64,000 nt of DNA. Source: Cycas panzhihuaensis. Its lineage: Eukaryota; Cycadophyta. Positions 12,085 to 24,009 of the stretch are shown piece by piece. The DNA is taken from positions 172,801,741 to 172,865,740 of the forward strand of contig CM041465.1 in assembly GCA_023213395.1 (NCBI GenBank), given 5' to 3'. The notes beneath the pieces were generated by a model. The model saw nothing but the letters and a program-made list of their open reading frames with translations, did not search any database and was not told where the DNA came from. Within the stretch, counting starts at the first letter, position 1. Each line of letters starts with the position of its first letter. Both the position numbers and the translations under genes were made by a program.

Positions 12085-13345
12085 TATACCTTTTGGGAAG
12101 ACATACCTACAAGCCCTAAGAAATAAGGAAATATAAACTTTTAATATAAACCCCATCTTTCAGGAAGAGCTGATAAAAATACCCATACCAAAGAGGTTGT
12201 CTGAATGCACTGAAAAATATTGGGAGCATAGCTTGGTAGGGAGATTGTCTGGGCTAAGACCAGGACTAGACCCTATAAGGAAATGGGTAGCAAATAAGTG
12301 GAAGCTCAAGAGCCTTATGGAGGTCATGGCTCTTCCTAAAGGCTATATTCTCTCTAAATTTTTGAACTAGGAGGACTTGGTAAATATTTTACTAAAATTC
12401 CCCTAGATTATGGGTAGGAAAGCTATATTCCTAAAAAAGTGGCACCCAAACTTTGATATGTTTGTATCTTCTATAAAGCAAGTCCTGTTATGGGTGTAAC
12501 TACCAGGGTTTCTACTTCAAGTTTAGGATACAAATACGATAAAAAGGGTGGAAAAAGCCATAAGACCCTTATTGGCTATTGATTTAGCCATGAAGAATAG
12601 AAGTAAGCAAATAAATGCAAGATTTTGCATGCTGGCCATATTGGATAGAGCTCTACCAGAGCAGGTGAGGATAGAGGCTGAGAAATGGAGTAAGGACCAA
12701 AGCGTAATTTATAAGTATGAGAATGTTAGGTGTACAACTTATAAGTGGTATGGCCATGGTTCCCAAAAGTGCCTTGGGATGATGATAAAGGAAGGGGAAG
12801 GGATTCCAAAAGAGACCAAGGATACCAACAGGCAAGCTTGAACATTTGGGGAATTAAAGGAGCTAGGGGAGGCCACAGGGGATTTTAATTTAGACTCGGA
12901 GGGCACCCTTTTTAAGGAAGGGAAGGAGTATATAATGGAAAAGAAAGGGATAAAGGACACTTAAGTTCAGAATCAAATTCAAGAGAGTGTAGAAGGGGAG
13001 GGAGAAAGCTTAGATCCTATTGAGGAGAGGGAGGGGTATTAACCACAAGTAGAGGCCTTATCCTCAACAAGATATAAGGGGTAGGGAAGCATTGAGAGGG
13101 TCTAGAAGAGAAGGGAGAAGGAGCCCTAGGAAGATCTAAAGGAATCAAGTTAGGGTAGAGGCCTAGACTTGGGGAATGAAAAAAGGATTAGAAGACCTAC
13201 TCTGAAGATGGTTAGAGAAAGGGAGGCAACTTCTTAGATTGATCAGGGTAGCCAACGTACCCTCAAGGAGGGAGGGGGTCATGGCCTAAGACTAAGAAAC
13301 AAAAGATGATGGGGTGCTCTAAGGGGTGGAGGTGAGGAGTAAGAT
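12085..13345 (+). pseudogene. LINE B ORF1 (DUF4283-like, zinc-knuckle RNA-binding protein)
   Basis: The frame shows the N-terminal DUF4283-like segment of plant LINE ORF1: SLVGRLSGLRPGLDPIRKW (about 12232-12288) and FLKKWHPNFDM (about 12430). A clean stretch at 12548-12841 holds KAIRPLLAIDLAM and the knuckle CTTYKWYGHGSQKC (about 12730-12771), whose second Cys is Tyr. A long Glu/Gly/Arg-rich tail runs to about 13345. In L1-type LINEs this protein binds the element RNA in the RNP. Stops and shifts make it non-functional. Confidence 0.75.
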
Positions 13346-14140
13346 AAAGATCGCCTCTTAGAATACTCAGGGTATAAATGCTACATCAAAGTAGAGAATT
13401 GTGAAAGACCTTCAGTTGAATTTAAACCTGGACTTAATTCTGCTTTAGGAAACGAAGCTGCGAGTGGATAACATGGATGTGGTTAAGAATAAGATTTGGA
13501 GGGGGATAGAGATGGTATCCAAGGATGGCCGTTAGGGTTTAGGTGGGTTATCCATTCTCTAGAATCTGAAGGAGTGGGTGGGGGAAGTTTGTGTTATGGA
13601 GGATAATTTTATCTTCTTGTGGGTAACTTATAGAAAGTCAAATCTTTGGAGGTTGATTACTAATATTTATGCCCCCTTAACTCAAGAATGGAGGAAATCT
13701 CTCTAGGATAAGATCCTATAGTGTCATAGAGACTAGAGGGGTCCCTGGCTGATTACGAGTAATTTTAATACTACCCTGACCCTTAAAGAAAAACAATAGG
13801 GGTCGAGAGGGGTGGATGACAAGTATGATAGACGCAAGAGGCTTTCTCTAAAAAGGAGGTTTAATGGATGTCTATATTAAAGGGCCCAAGTACACATGGT
13901 CAAATAGGAGACTAGGAAAATATCACATTCAAGTAAGGCTGGATAGAGTGTTGATAACTATGCACGGGCTAGTTATCATAATGATGTAAGGCTAGAAGCC
14001 CTACCCAAGATGGCTTTAGATCACTCTCCTTTGCTGTTAGAGTTTGATGACAACAAGAAGAATTAGGTTACTCCCTTCCATTTTGAGTTAATATGGAAAA
14101 AGCATCTAGGGCTTACAGACTTGATAGCTGAGTGGTGGCA
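13346..14140 (+). pseudogene. LINE B ORF2: apurinic-type endonuclease remnant
   Basis: Broken frames show NLDLILL, stop, ETKL (about 13425-13460), the catalytic Glu motif of the APE-like endonuclease. NIYAPLTQEWRKS (about 13660) and LDHSPLLLEFD (about 14020-14052) follow; the last is the terminal SDH box with Ser replaced by Leu. This domain nicks the target for priming. Confidence 0.75.
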
Positions 14141-14379
14141 GACATCGGTAGAGGGGTGTGCTATGCATAGGTTTTTAAAGAAGTTGAACTAGGTGAAAAG
14201 ATAGGTTAAAGATTGGAACAAGAAAATCCATCAGAATATTTTCAAAGTAAAAGACCAAATAGTTGGGAAGTTGAAAGACATGGAGATGAAAATTTAAGAG
14301 GAAGGGAGATCTCGGACCCTAAACTAGTATGAGAGAGGTCTCTTAAGGAATTTGGAGGAAGTTTTGATCAAGGAAGAGA

Positions 14380-15640
14380 TCCACGAGTAGTAGAAATCGA
14401 GGGCTCTATGGTTGAAGGAAGGTGATAGGAATACAAAGTTCTTCCACTTGACGATGTTAAAACATAGATCTGCAATTGTATCAACATCCTTTTAAATAGA
14501 GAAGAAGAGGAAATTTTTAGAGAGGGAGAAATAAAAAATGTTACAGTGGAATATTTTAAGGACATGTTTATAAGCCTAGTTCTCAAGATGATATAACTAG
14601 GGGAGAGCTTATGAATCTGATCCCTAGTCTGGTATATGAGGAGCAAAATAGGGCCCTAAGTTCCCCATCCTCCTTGGAAGAAGTTAAGAAGGCAATCTTT
14701 GGAATGAAGAAAGATAAAGTACTAGGTTTGGATGGTTTCCCCCTAGGATCCTTTCAGGAATAGTAGGACATTATTAAAGAAGATTGAATGAAGGCATTGG
14801 GAGAGTTTCATGAGAATAAAAGAATTCATAGGGAGTGGCAAGCCACTTTTATTATTTTAATTTTAAAGAAGGAAGGGGCGAAGCAGATTGAGGATTTTAG
14901 ACTTATTAGCCTCTACAATGTTAAATACAAAATTCTGGCTAAGGTATTGGAAAACAGGTTAAAAAGGATCCTTCCATTGATCATCTCTTTTAATCAAAAT
15001 GGATTTGTCAAGGGGAGGTAGATCCTAGATGGCATTATTATCATTCATGAGATGATTCATTCAACTTACCAAAGGAAGGATCTAGGGATGATCATTAAGA
15101 TTGACCTCTTCAAAGCCTATGATAGGGTGTCTTGGAATTACCTTCTAGAATGCATTCAATGGTTTAGCTTTAGAGACTTATAGAAGGAATAGGTGGAAAG
15201 CTACATTTTGAAGCCCAGATTCTTGGTCATAATCAATGGTACCTCAACTACGTTTTTCCCTAGATACATAGGTCTATGTTAAGGGGACCCCTTATCCCCT
15301 TATCTATTTATAATCATGGTGAAGCTTCTAGGGAAGGAGATGGAAGAGGCTAGGAGGAAGGGAAAGGTTAAATGAATTAAGCCTACCTTAAGCATTGACA
15401 ATATTATCTACCATCAGTTTGTGGATGGTAATATTTTATTAGCAAAGGTAGTCCTTAGAGAGGCCCATGCCTTTAATGAAGAGCTTAAGAATTTTGAGTG
15501 AGTTACAAACCTGAAGATAAACCTGAATAAGAACAGTGTCTTCTTTATGAATACAAAAGATATAACCTAAAGGAGGATTAATAGAATCTTGGAAATGCCC
15601 ACCTAAAAGTTTTCTACTATTTATTTAAGGATGTCTCTTT
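14380..15640 (+). pseudogene. LINE B ORF2: reverse transcriptase remnant
   Basis: The phrase KSRALWLKEGDRNTKFFHL opens the domain (about 14394). KKDKVLGLDGFP, REWQATFIILILKKEG (in the open frame 14788-15021), KIDLFKAYDRVSW and FVDGNILL (catalytic box, second Asp changed to Gly, about 15420) follow. The alignment with LINE A is continuous. Stops occur every 30-80 codons. Confidence 0.8.
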
Positions 15641-16192
15641 GTATAGGTAAGATGTCAAAGGATCTATGGAATTATATCATAGATCAGATGTAGAGAAAAC
15701 TTGCTGGGTGGAAGGGTTCTTTGTTAAGGCAGGCGAGAAAGGTCTAATTATTATCTACCTCTCTTCAGAGTATATCAGTACATATGATGTCAATTGTTAG
15801 GATTCTAGTGAGAGTTATTTCCATCTTGGAAGCCATCCAAAAAAGATTCTTATGGTCTTGTGTTGAGGAAAGGGAAAGAAATTACCTAGTGGCTTGGGAG
15901 AAGGTCTGCCTACCCAAGTGGGCTAAAGGGTTGAACATCTAGAGCATGGCTTCTTTTAACAAGGCCCTAGTAGCAAACTTAGAGTGGAGATTGACCAAGA
16001 ATAAAGGAGGTATATGGGAGAGAATTATAGCTCAAAAATACCTTCAAGGGAAGTAATCCTTAAAAGATAATATCATGGTATTATTTGGATCTATAATTTG
16101 GAGAATCATTCTTCAAGTGAGAAAGATGCTTATATCAGGAGTGCAATGGAAGTTGGGGGATGGAGCTTTCATAAAATTTTGGAAAGACATTT
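15641..16192 (+). pseudogene. LINE B ORF2 connection region, left of copia B
   Basis: It matches the LINE A segment around [11 protein letters not shown] through RFWEDVW. The frame ends at FWKDI and resumes after copia B. Confidence 0.75.
16188..16192. repeat. Target-site duplication of copia B, left copy
   Basis: CATTT here equals CATTT at 22468-22472. Removing copia B and one copy restores the LINE frame FWKDIW, matching FWEDVW of LINE A. Confidence 0.95.
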
Positions 16193-16548
16193 TGTTTGGG
16201 AATATAAAATCATACACAAATGTTCCCATCTACAGGATCTTTAACCATACACAATAAGCAAACAAGAGTACACACAGAAAATAGATGCATAGTACATAAG
16301 ATTTATGTGGGAAAACCCTTTTGGGAAAAAACCCATCACAAAAGGATCCTTGATGGATCACATTGATTATTGCATTATTGCTTGATACATTGAATACACA
16401 AGAGCTCAAGGCTTTTATACTATTCCAAGAGGTGTCACCTGATTAGGGTTGTGACCCTTCAAATAAGTTTCACCTTTTTGCTTAATCACCTTAGTTAAAC
16501 CACATTAATATAAACATAGTGGCTTAATAATTAACTACCACGTTAACA
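16193..16548 (-). repeat. Copia B 3' LTR
   Basis: It is 356 bp, TGTT..AACA as read on the plus strand, and aligns with 22112-22467. Confidence 0.95.
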
Positions 16549-16560
16549 CCCCCCCTCAAT
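16549..16560 (-). promoter_or_regulatory. Copia B polypurine tract
   Basis: On the minus strand ATTGAGGGGGGG directly precedes the 3' LTR and would prime plus-strand synthesis. Confidence 0.8.
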
Positions 16561-16699
16561 GTGAATGTGGGGAGCCTGCCAACTATAATAATTATGTTAT
16601 CATGAAGGCTAGGACTATCCTGTAACTTCTTTACCCTTGTTGATACACCCCCCCCAAGGATAACATTGGTGAGTCCTAGTCCAGTACACATCTTCATTA

Positions 16700-17960
16700 G
16701 TTAATCTTCAATGAGTGGCTTGGTGAATACGTCTGCAAGCTAGAATTCACTTAGATAATAGTCAACCTATAGCTTCCCAGACTTGATCTATTCATGAATA
16801 TCATAGTGCTGAATCTCTATATGCTCTGTATGTGCATGAAATTCTAGATTCCTCGATAGATGAATAAAACTATGATTATTTACAAAGATAATTAGATGCC
16901 CATTTGAAACTTCAAGAAACTTCAAGAGACCTTGTAACCATACTGCTTCCTTTGCATCAGTACTGAATCCTTGATATTCAATCTCTATAGAAGATAGTAC
17001 CACTATCTATTGCTTCTTTAAATGCCATGAAACAAATCTATTACGAATACTAAATAGGTATCTAGCAGTGGACTTTCAATCATCAAAGTATCCTCCCTAA
17101 TTAGCATTCATATAGCCATGCAACCTTATCTCTTCACCTCGATAGTATTTGAGAGCAAGATTGATTGTCCCCTTTAGATACTTCAAAATCTATTTTACTG
17201 CAACCAAATGAAGCTCCTGAGAATTCTACATATAGCAGGAAACTAATCCAACAGTGTATGTGATATTTGGCCTACTATGAGTTAAATAGATTAGACTCCC
17301 TACCAATTGGCAATGCTTTATGGCATTTATAAAGAGTTTGGACATATCCTTCTATAACTTTATGCCTTTTATATATGGTGTTGTAATTGGTTTATAATTC
17401 TACATTCTAAATTTCTCTAGTAAGTTCTTCACATATTGTGACTACAACAACATGATCTTATCATCCATTTGCCTGATCTGAATGCCCAAGAAGTAATGAA
17501 GTCTCCTGAGGTCTGTCATGTCAAATAAAGCTCTTAGATTAGATTTGACTTTAGAAATAGCCTTGCCATAGTTATTGCCGATAATTAAATCATCCATATA
17601 CATCATGCAAACAACTATTAAAGTTCCTTTTCTCTTCACATACAGGTTTGGGTTAAGTTTTGAAATCTCGAAACCTTCATCTTTCAACTTAGGATCTATC
17701 TTTTCATACCACGAATAGGGTGCTTATTTCAAGCTATAGATTGACTTCTTTAAATGGAAAACAATATGCTCCTAGCCATCCTTAACAAATCCTAGAGGTT
17801 GTGATACATATATCTCCTCCTTTAGATCTCCATTGAGGAACACTGACTTGAAGTCCATCTAGTGTAACTCCCAACCATAAGTAGCTACTAAGGAAATGAG
17901 AAATTAGATCATTATCATTCTCGAGATTGGTGTAAATATCTCCTCATAGTCAATTCCTTC
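16700..17960 (-). pseudogene. Copia B RT C-terminus and RNase H
   Basis: On the minus strand an open piece (17687-17442) carries the catalytic YMDD box (CMMYMDDLIIG) and the LHYFLGIQI motif. RNase H is readable at 17003-16788 (EYQGFSTDAKEAVWL, then HTEHIEIQHYDIHE). The intervening sequence is decayed but collinear with copia RT. The function would be copying element RNA. Confidence 0.85.
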
Positions 17961-17963
17961 TTT

Positions 17964-18480
17964 TTACTTGAATCTCAATACAATAAGTCTAGCCGTGTAC
18001 TTGTCCACCTCTCCATTAGTGTGGAACTTTGTCTTATAGACCCACTTGTATCCAACAAGGTTCTTCATTTGAGGGAGTGGAACTAAATCCCATGTATCAT
18101 TCTTCATCAGGGAACCATACTCCTCCTCCATCGCAACTCTGCAACGTGGATCTCCTTTCACCTCATCAAATGAATTAAGATTATTGGAGTTATTAGGATC
18201 TACTAGCAGAGTTCAATTGGCATATCAACTTCTTATTCTTTTATCATCAATTAGGGTTCACATTGCCACACTAGAATCTTTGATAGTCTCCCTTTCCCAT
18301 AAAGGTATAGAAGGACCTGTTACTGGAGGTACTTCTTCTCGTGGTGGCTCCTTACTATTATGCATCCCACTTGGTCCTACTTCCTCAAGTGTTTTAGCGA
18401 TTGGCTCATTGTCCTCTTTGCTTGTTGAATCTAGGAATGGGAGAAGTGGGGGATAAAAAGCTTTTTTGATGATCTTTCAG
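17964..18480 (-). pseudogene. Copia B integrase-RT linker and RT start
   Basis: The open frame 18161-17964 contains AMEEEYGSLMKNDTWDLVP and GYKWVYKTKFHTNGEVDKY, the standard start of copia RT. The upstream linker is Pro/Ser/Glu-rich, as usual. Confidence 0.85.
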
Positions 18481-19700
18481 CATGATACATCCATGACTCA
18501 ACAAATTTTACATCCTGACTAACTACAATCTTCTTCCCCTATGGATCCCATAGTTTGTAGGCTTTATTCTCAGTGCAATACCCCATGAATATGCACTTCA
18601 AACTCTTCTGATCCAACTTCTTGCAAGTATCATCTGGGATGTGGGCATATGCAATACACCCAAAAGTTCTTAAATGGCTAATAATAGGCTTTTAACTAGT
18701 CCATTTATTTTTAGGAGTCATGTTGTGAACTAATTGAGTGGGTACCTAGTTTAAAATATAAACAACAATCGCCATAACTTCTGCCTAAAACTTCAGTGGC
18801 AGGTTTTTAACATGCACCATATACCTTGCCATCTCCATCATGGTATAGTTTTTCCTTTCAGTAACTCTATTTTGTTGTAGGGTATATAGGACCATTAATT
18901 CTTATTTTATACCATGATCACAGAAGAACTGATTGAACACATGGTTGTCATATTCTTTGCCATTATTACTTCTTAAAGAATTTATCTTCTTATCACATTT
19001 ATTTTCCACCATCGCTTTCTAATCACGGAAGCGATCAAACACATCTGACTTATTCTTAAGAAAGTAGACCCTGGCCTTCCTAGTGTAATCATCCACAAGT
19101 ACAAGGGTATACCAAGCTCCTGATATTGAAGGGTTAGGGAGTGATCCCATTATATCTGAGTGTACAAGCTCAAGCTTCTCCTTGGTTCTCTAGGCATTAT
19201 CTCGAGCAAAAGGGTAGCAGTGATGCTTGCCATAGATATACCCTTCTTAAATACCATATGAGCAGGAAACCGATGGCAATCCTTCCACCATCTTCAACCT
19301 CTTTAGTAATACAATGCTCCTGTAATTAAGATATCCAAGGTGATTGTGCCATAGTTTATTCACTTCATCTGCACTGGCAACAAAGGCATATGACTTCTTC
19401 TGAGATTAAAATTTTTTAAACACCCAGAAGTTATCCCTAACTTTCCCAGTAGTAATGATAGTAAAGTTATACTTTAGATTCTTAATCAAGTATTTATAAT
19501 CATAGAGCTCTACCTTGAAGCCCTGTTTGCAGATTTCCTGGGTTGAAAGAAGGTTTAACTACATCTGGTTACATAGCATACGCTGATAAACTTACCTCTT
19601 GCATGGATACTTTGTCGATACCTTCCACTGGTAAGACGCAAGCATCTCTAAGGATAATTTCAACACCACTTTGATTTTTTGTCATTGTATCAAAGTTTTA
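18481..19700 (-). pseudogene. Copia B protease, pre-integrase and integrase
   Basis: The minus frames show LWHNHLGYLNYRSIVLLKRL (GAG_pre-integrase, about 19360-19300), LELVHSDIMGSLPNPS (integrase core start, about 19170), LVDDYTRKARVYFLK, and LDQKSLKCIFMGY followed by NKAYKLWDP (about 18620-18550). The protease active site is not clearly readable. Frames change several times. Confidence 0.8.
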
Positions 19701-20560
19701 CATCTGGTAAGAGATATGCTTCTATGCTCCAGAGTAATCTCTTTGATCTGACTCAGTTGATAAGGTTTATGCTTTGATATAATGAGCAATAATACTCTTC
19801 CCTTTATTATCTTGGTTAACTTTGTGCTTGTCACAACACTTGAACCAATAGTTCTTTTTGTGGTGACCATCCTTCTTGTAGTAATTGCATTTTCAATTAA
19901 ACTTTTTCTTATCTTATGAACTTTCTCCTGATCTCTATATGATCTTCTCCTCCTTAGTAGCCTCCTTCCTCTGAGTTTTCATGGCTAGGGCCTGACTTGA
20001 ATCAAAACCTCCAAGCATTCCATGATGTTTAAGCTTGGAATCCTCCACTAGAATTAGGTTTTTAAGCTCGTTAAATATTTCTGCTTCTATCACTTTGTCT
20101 ATACCATAAATGGTTTGGAAAGTAACAAACGTAGCTGACAGCTTTGACATGATTATTGCAAATAATAACGTATCATCAACTGAGTTCTGCTTAAGTTCTT
20201 CTAACTTATTCTTCAAGTCTATTATTTTATTAAAGTAGGAGTTGATGTTATTATTATCTTCCACATCTAAATTGACCAACTCCAACATTAGGACAAGATG
20301 TCTATTTATCTTCTTCTTTTTAAATGTTTTACACAACTTCATCTAAATTTTGTCTAGTTTGTCTAGATTGTAAACCAAAGCTCTCTGGTCCAGCATCATG
20401 ATAGTTTCAATAGTCCCATGGCCATAAATTTCTTCTCTTTGAGATGAACACACTCTTTATGGTCTAGTGGAATCACGCCCACCTTCGTCTTAGTGATATC
20501 CCATAGTTGATTCACCATCAAAATTAGCTCCATATTAGTCTTCCACTTGCTAAAATTATT
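19701..20560 (-). pseudogene. Copia B gag
   Basis: The frame begins near 20560 (NNFSKWKTNMELILM). It includes a clean 135-codon stretch (20342-19935) with KLCKTFKKKKINRHLVLMLE and IDLKNKLEELKQNSVDDTLL, the UBN2-type gag core. It ends in a knuckle region (KCNYYKKDGHHKKNYWF, about 19890-19840) in which two knuckle Cys codons read Tyr. Confidence 0.85.
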
Positions 20561-22100
20561 ACTGTTGAAGATAACCTTAGGTATAATGTGCTCTATCTAG
20601 AGAAATATACTTCAATATGAGTTAAACAACACTAAAACAAATATCTTTAGGACAAAAATGCACCCTTATGTCCTCCTTTAACTCAATGGTGCACAGTGGA
20701 GGGTGCCAAACACTGACTATACATGCGTTGAGTGAGTCACTGATTGTTTTCCTTTACAAATAGCCAACAAATGCCTTTGAATACCCTTAGAAAAGTAAAA
20801 AAAATGATCCTTAAGGCACTTAAAATGGTGCTCCAAGTACAAAGGATGGCTCCACAAGGTAAAAATACACGATCTCTAAGTCAAAACATTGAAAATTATT
20901 CTCGATTCATGCTTAAAATAGTTCACAAGGGCACAAATACAATATATTATGATAAAATATGATGAACCAATGGTATAAGGGTCCTTTTATAATGTTATAT
21001 TATAAGGAGAATATGCCAAAGGGTATATTCCAAAGTTTACGACTTTTTATTAAAGATCTGCCTCTCTTCAGTTAACGTACATGTCAAAAATTAATAAAGA
21101 TGTGCCAAATATATTAAAGATATACTAAGGTCTCCATTAAGGGTAATATATATCTTATAATATCTCAAAAAACTCTTCTACTTCATTCTTTATAATATGC
21201 AGCAATCATATAGGGATGAGACAACTGTGGACGTGCACCTCTTTAAATGGACTAGATGTAGGTCTCCACACATAGAACAACTAGCAAGCAGCCCAAATAA
21301 GAGTAAACGCACTCCAAGAATGCTCGATTAATGTAAAAAGTACCTAACCAACATAAACTAGTGTCCAACCAATCTAAATAGCACCCAGTCAATATAAATT
21401 CAGCCTAACCATCATTTAAGGGAGCCAAAACTACCTCTACATGGGCCAACTAACTTTCAAACATGCTTAGACATGTAAATAAGTACCTGGCCAACCTCTA
21501 TATGGTTGTTCTAGGCTCTATTTATGCACATGGGTCTCTAATACTCTAAAAAATACATAGACATTTAATAAAACACCCTTCTACTGCTGTAAATTTCAAT
21601 CCAACACTTATAGTCAGACATAAAACTGTTAATACTAGCTTCAATCATGTCCATAGGTGCTACACAAAGGTTTGGCAATAAGCAGTACATAAAAATAGCC
21701 TTGTTTTATCAAAATTTTTGATATTTTAATAGGAAGTATAAAGGACTTACTTGTACACAGACGTGGCTATCCTTAAAGTCACCGAATTACCATCAGTACG
21801 TGCTCTGCTAGCTTAAATCTTTACAACAAATCTTTAATCAACTTCGGATGGCCCCTAACGAGGTAACTCATACCATAAACGCAGTCTTCATGCCTAATTA
21901 TTAACTCTAATAAACCCTTATTCTCCATTGAATAGTTATTTTCACTGCTTCAACCACTACTGATTCACTTGTACTTGCTTCTGCATGTTGCTAGAGTTGA
22001 TGGACCCTTAAGACAAGTTTGGGTTTGACAGCTTCACCCGGCAACCAATGATCTCACTGCTTCGCTCAATGTCAGGCTTCAACTATGTAGGAACCTATGA
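20561..22100 (-). other. Copia B 5' leader, non-coding
   Basis: About 1.5 kb between PBS and gag. I see no domain in either strand. Confidence 0.6.
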
Positions 22101-22111
22101 CTCTGATACCA
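22100..22111 (-). promoter_or_regulatory. Copia B primer binding site
   Basis: Minus strand TGGTATCAGAGT abuts the 5' LTR and matches the initiator tRNA-Met 3' end at 11 of 12 bases. Confidence 0.95.
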
Positions 22112-22467
22112 TATTTGGGAACATGAAATTATACACTAATGTCCCCATTTATAGAATCTTTAACCATACATAGTAAGCAAATAAGAGTACACACAGAAAA
22201 TAGATGCAAAGTACACCAGATTTACGTGGGAAAACCCTTTTGGAAAAAAACCCACCACAAAAGGATCCTTGATGGATTACATTGATTATTGTACAATTGC
22301 TTGATACATTGAATACACAAGGGCTCAAGACTTTTATACTCTTCTAAGAGGTGTCACCTGATTAGGATTATGACCCTCTAAATAAGTCACACTTTTTTGG
22401 TTAATCACCTTAGTTAAACTATATTAACATTAATATAGTGGCTTAACAATTAATTGCCATGTTAACA
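22112..22467 (-). repeat. Copia B 5' LTR
   Basis: It is 356 bp, the partner of 16193-16548; the right edge is followed by the CATTT duplication. Confidence 0.95.
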
Positions 22468-22472
22468 CATTT

Positions 22473-23850
22473 GGTACAATCATACTCAGTTGAATAGAAG
22501 ACCTGATTTAAGCCCCATTTAAGATATATATGAAAGAACCTATGGTTTTAAGGTAAAGGATTACTGGGAGATTTGAGATTAGAATAGGAGTTAGAGATCA
22601 TTTTAGGAGTTTCTTAGAGATCAAGGAATGAGGGACCAAGTTGAAGCCCTAAAAAAAGAGTTAACACATTGCTATATTCTAAAAAGACTTGAGGTAGATT
22701 CTTTGGTTTGGCCTTTATCCCCATTGGGTGAGTAATCAGTGAAACATGGGTACCTTTTCTTATGCCAAGAAAAGGGGGCCCTTAAGAACTCGATGTTGGA
22801 AGGGGTGTGGAGATTAGGCCTGATCCCCAAAGTTATAGTCTTCTGGTGGTTGTTCTTAAAGAACAAAATCTTAACATTGGATAATCTAAGCAAGAGGGGT
22901 TATAAGTTGGCTAATATATATGCCTTATGTCAGGAAGTAGAGGAATTAAATGACCATATTCTTTTACATTGCTCATTTGCTAAAAAGGTTTGGAAGCTCA
23001 TTTGGGCCTAATTCAGGGTTGAGTGGGTGGCCCCTAGGACTATAGAGGAGTAAACGCTAGCATGGAAGATCCCCTTTAGATGTAGGACTCTGGGATACCT
23101 GTGGCTAATCTCCCTACCCATGGTGATGTGGGATTTGTGGAAGGAAAGGAATAGAAGAATTTTTCAAGATAAGCAGATGGATGAAGTTAAAATCTATGGA
23201 TTTATCTACACCGTGTTGGGAGAGATAGTAGAGGTTAAAGATAAGAAATTCATTCCAAAATTAGAGGAATCTATCTTAAAGAATTAGGGGATTAAGAGGC
23301 CTAATACCATCTTGGGTTCAAAAAGGAAATATAATTGCCCCCCCCACCCTCCTAAAAGTTAGGTTAAAATTAATTTTGATGGGGTAGCTAAAGGTAACCT
23401 TGGAGAAGCAGGTTGGGGGCAGGGGGTATTTATAGAAATTTGAAAGGGGAAACTGTTTGGGCCTTTACTAAATATTACATATGCCAAACAAACCATAGAA
23501 TGGAGTTGGCAGTTATATAGAGGACAACATATATGGTTTCAAAGGAAGACTATGACAGAGTGATTTTACAAAGGAATTTTCTAAATATGATAAAGATGGT
23601 CAAAGGTAAGTCAGATCCTGATTAGAAAGTTACAACTATGATTATAGATACCTAAGAGACTCTAAAGAGTATAGACAATCTCTAGGTATGGCACATGTAT
23701 AGAGAAGGAAATAGGGTAGTAGATAAATTGGCTAACTGGGGAGTATTCCATAAAAGAAACGAGATTTGGAAAGAGGAAATACTAGAAGAGATTATAAGCT
23801 TGGTTAAGGAAGACATGGAAGCCATTTCTTAGGTAGGGTTTTAGAGCTAA
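22473..23850 (+). pseudogene. LINE B ORF2 C-terminus: zf-RVT and RNase H
   Basis: After copia B the LINE frame continues. A 90-codon open part (22739-23011) ends in a zf-RVT-like segment (YALCQEVEELNDHILLHCSFAKKVW), where only some Cys survive. RNase H starts near 23365 (INFDGVAKGN) and is heavily broken up to about 23850. Confidence 0.8.
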
Positions 23851-24008
23851 CCACTAAGCTTGTCATGGCAAGGAGATTAGATAGGGATTATAGGTAAGAG
23901 TTTAGCTAAGTCGTGGGCTTTCATTGTAGTTGTAGTTAGCTGAAAACTTTTGTAATAGGGTTAGGGCCCTTTTAAAACCCCTTTATTATTTAACCAAATA
24001 AAAAAAAA
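23851..24008 (+). other. LINE B 3' UTR and A tail
   Basis: The end reads TTTAACCAAATA plus eight A, parallel to LINE A. Confidence 0.8.
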
Positions 24009-24009
24009 G

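Larger units (their letters stand above)
16193..22467 (-). mobile_element. Copia B: complete-length minus-strand copia element
   Basis: A 6,275-bp element has two 356-bp LTRs, a perfect 5-bp duplication, PBS, gag, protease, integrase, RT, RNase H and PPT in the normal order on the minus strand. My hand count gives about 43 differences between the LTRs (near 88% identity), mostly transitions. That is older than copia E by the same measure. Confidence 0.95.
11374..24008 (+). mobile_element. LINE B: near full-length L1-type LINE, split by copia B
   Basis: After removing copia B and its duplicated target the element is about 6.35 kb, a full L1 length. It has a 5' region, ORF1 with a CCHC knuckle, ORF2 with endonuclease, RT, zf-RVT and RNase H, and an A tail at 24000-24008. 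The copia A frame FVKN-IVEKIYKI is restored when the LINE is removed, which supports the junctions. It is much more decayed than LINE A. Confidence 0.85.
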
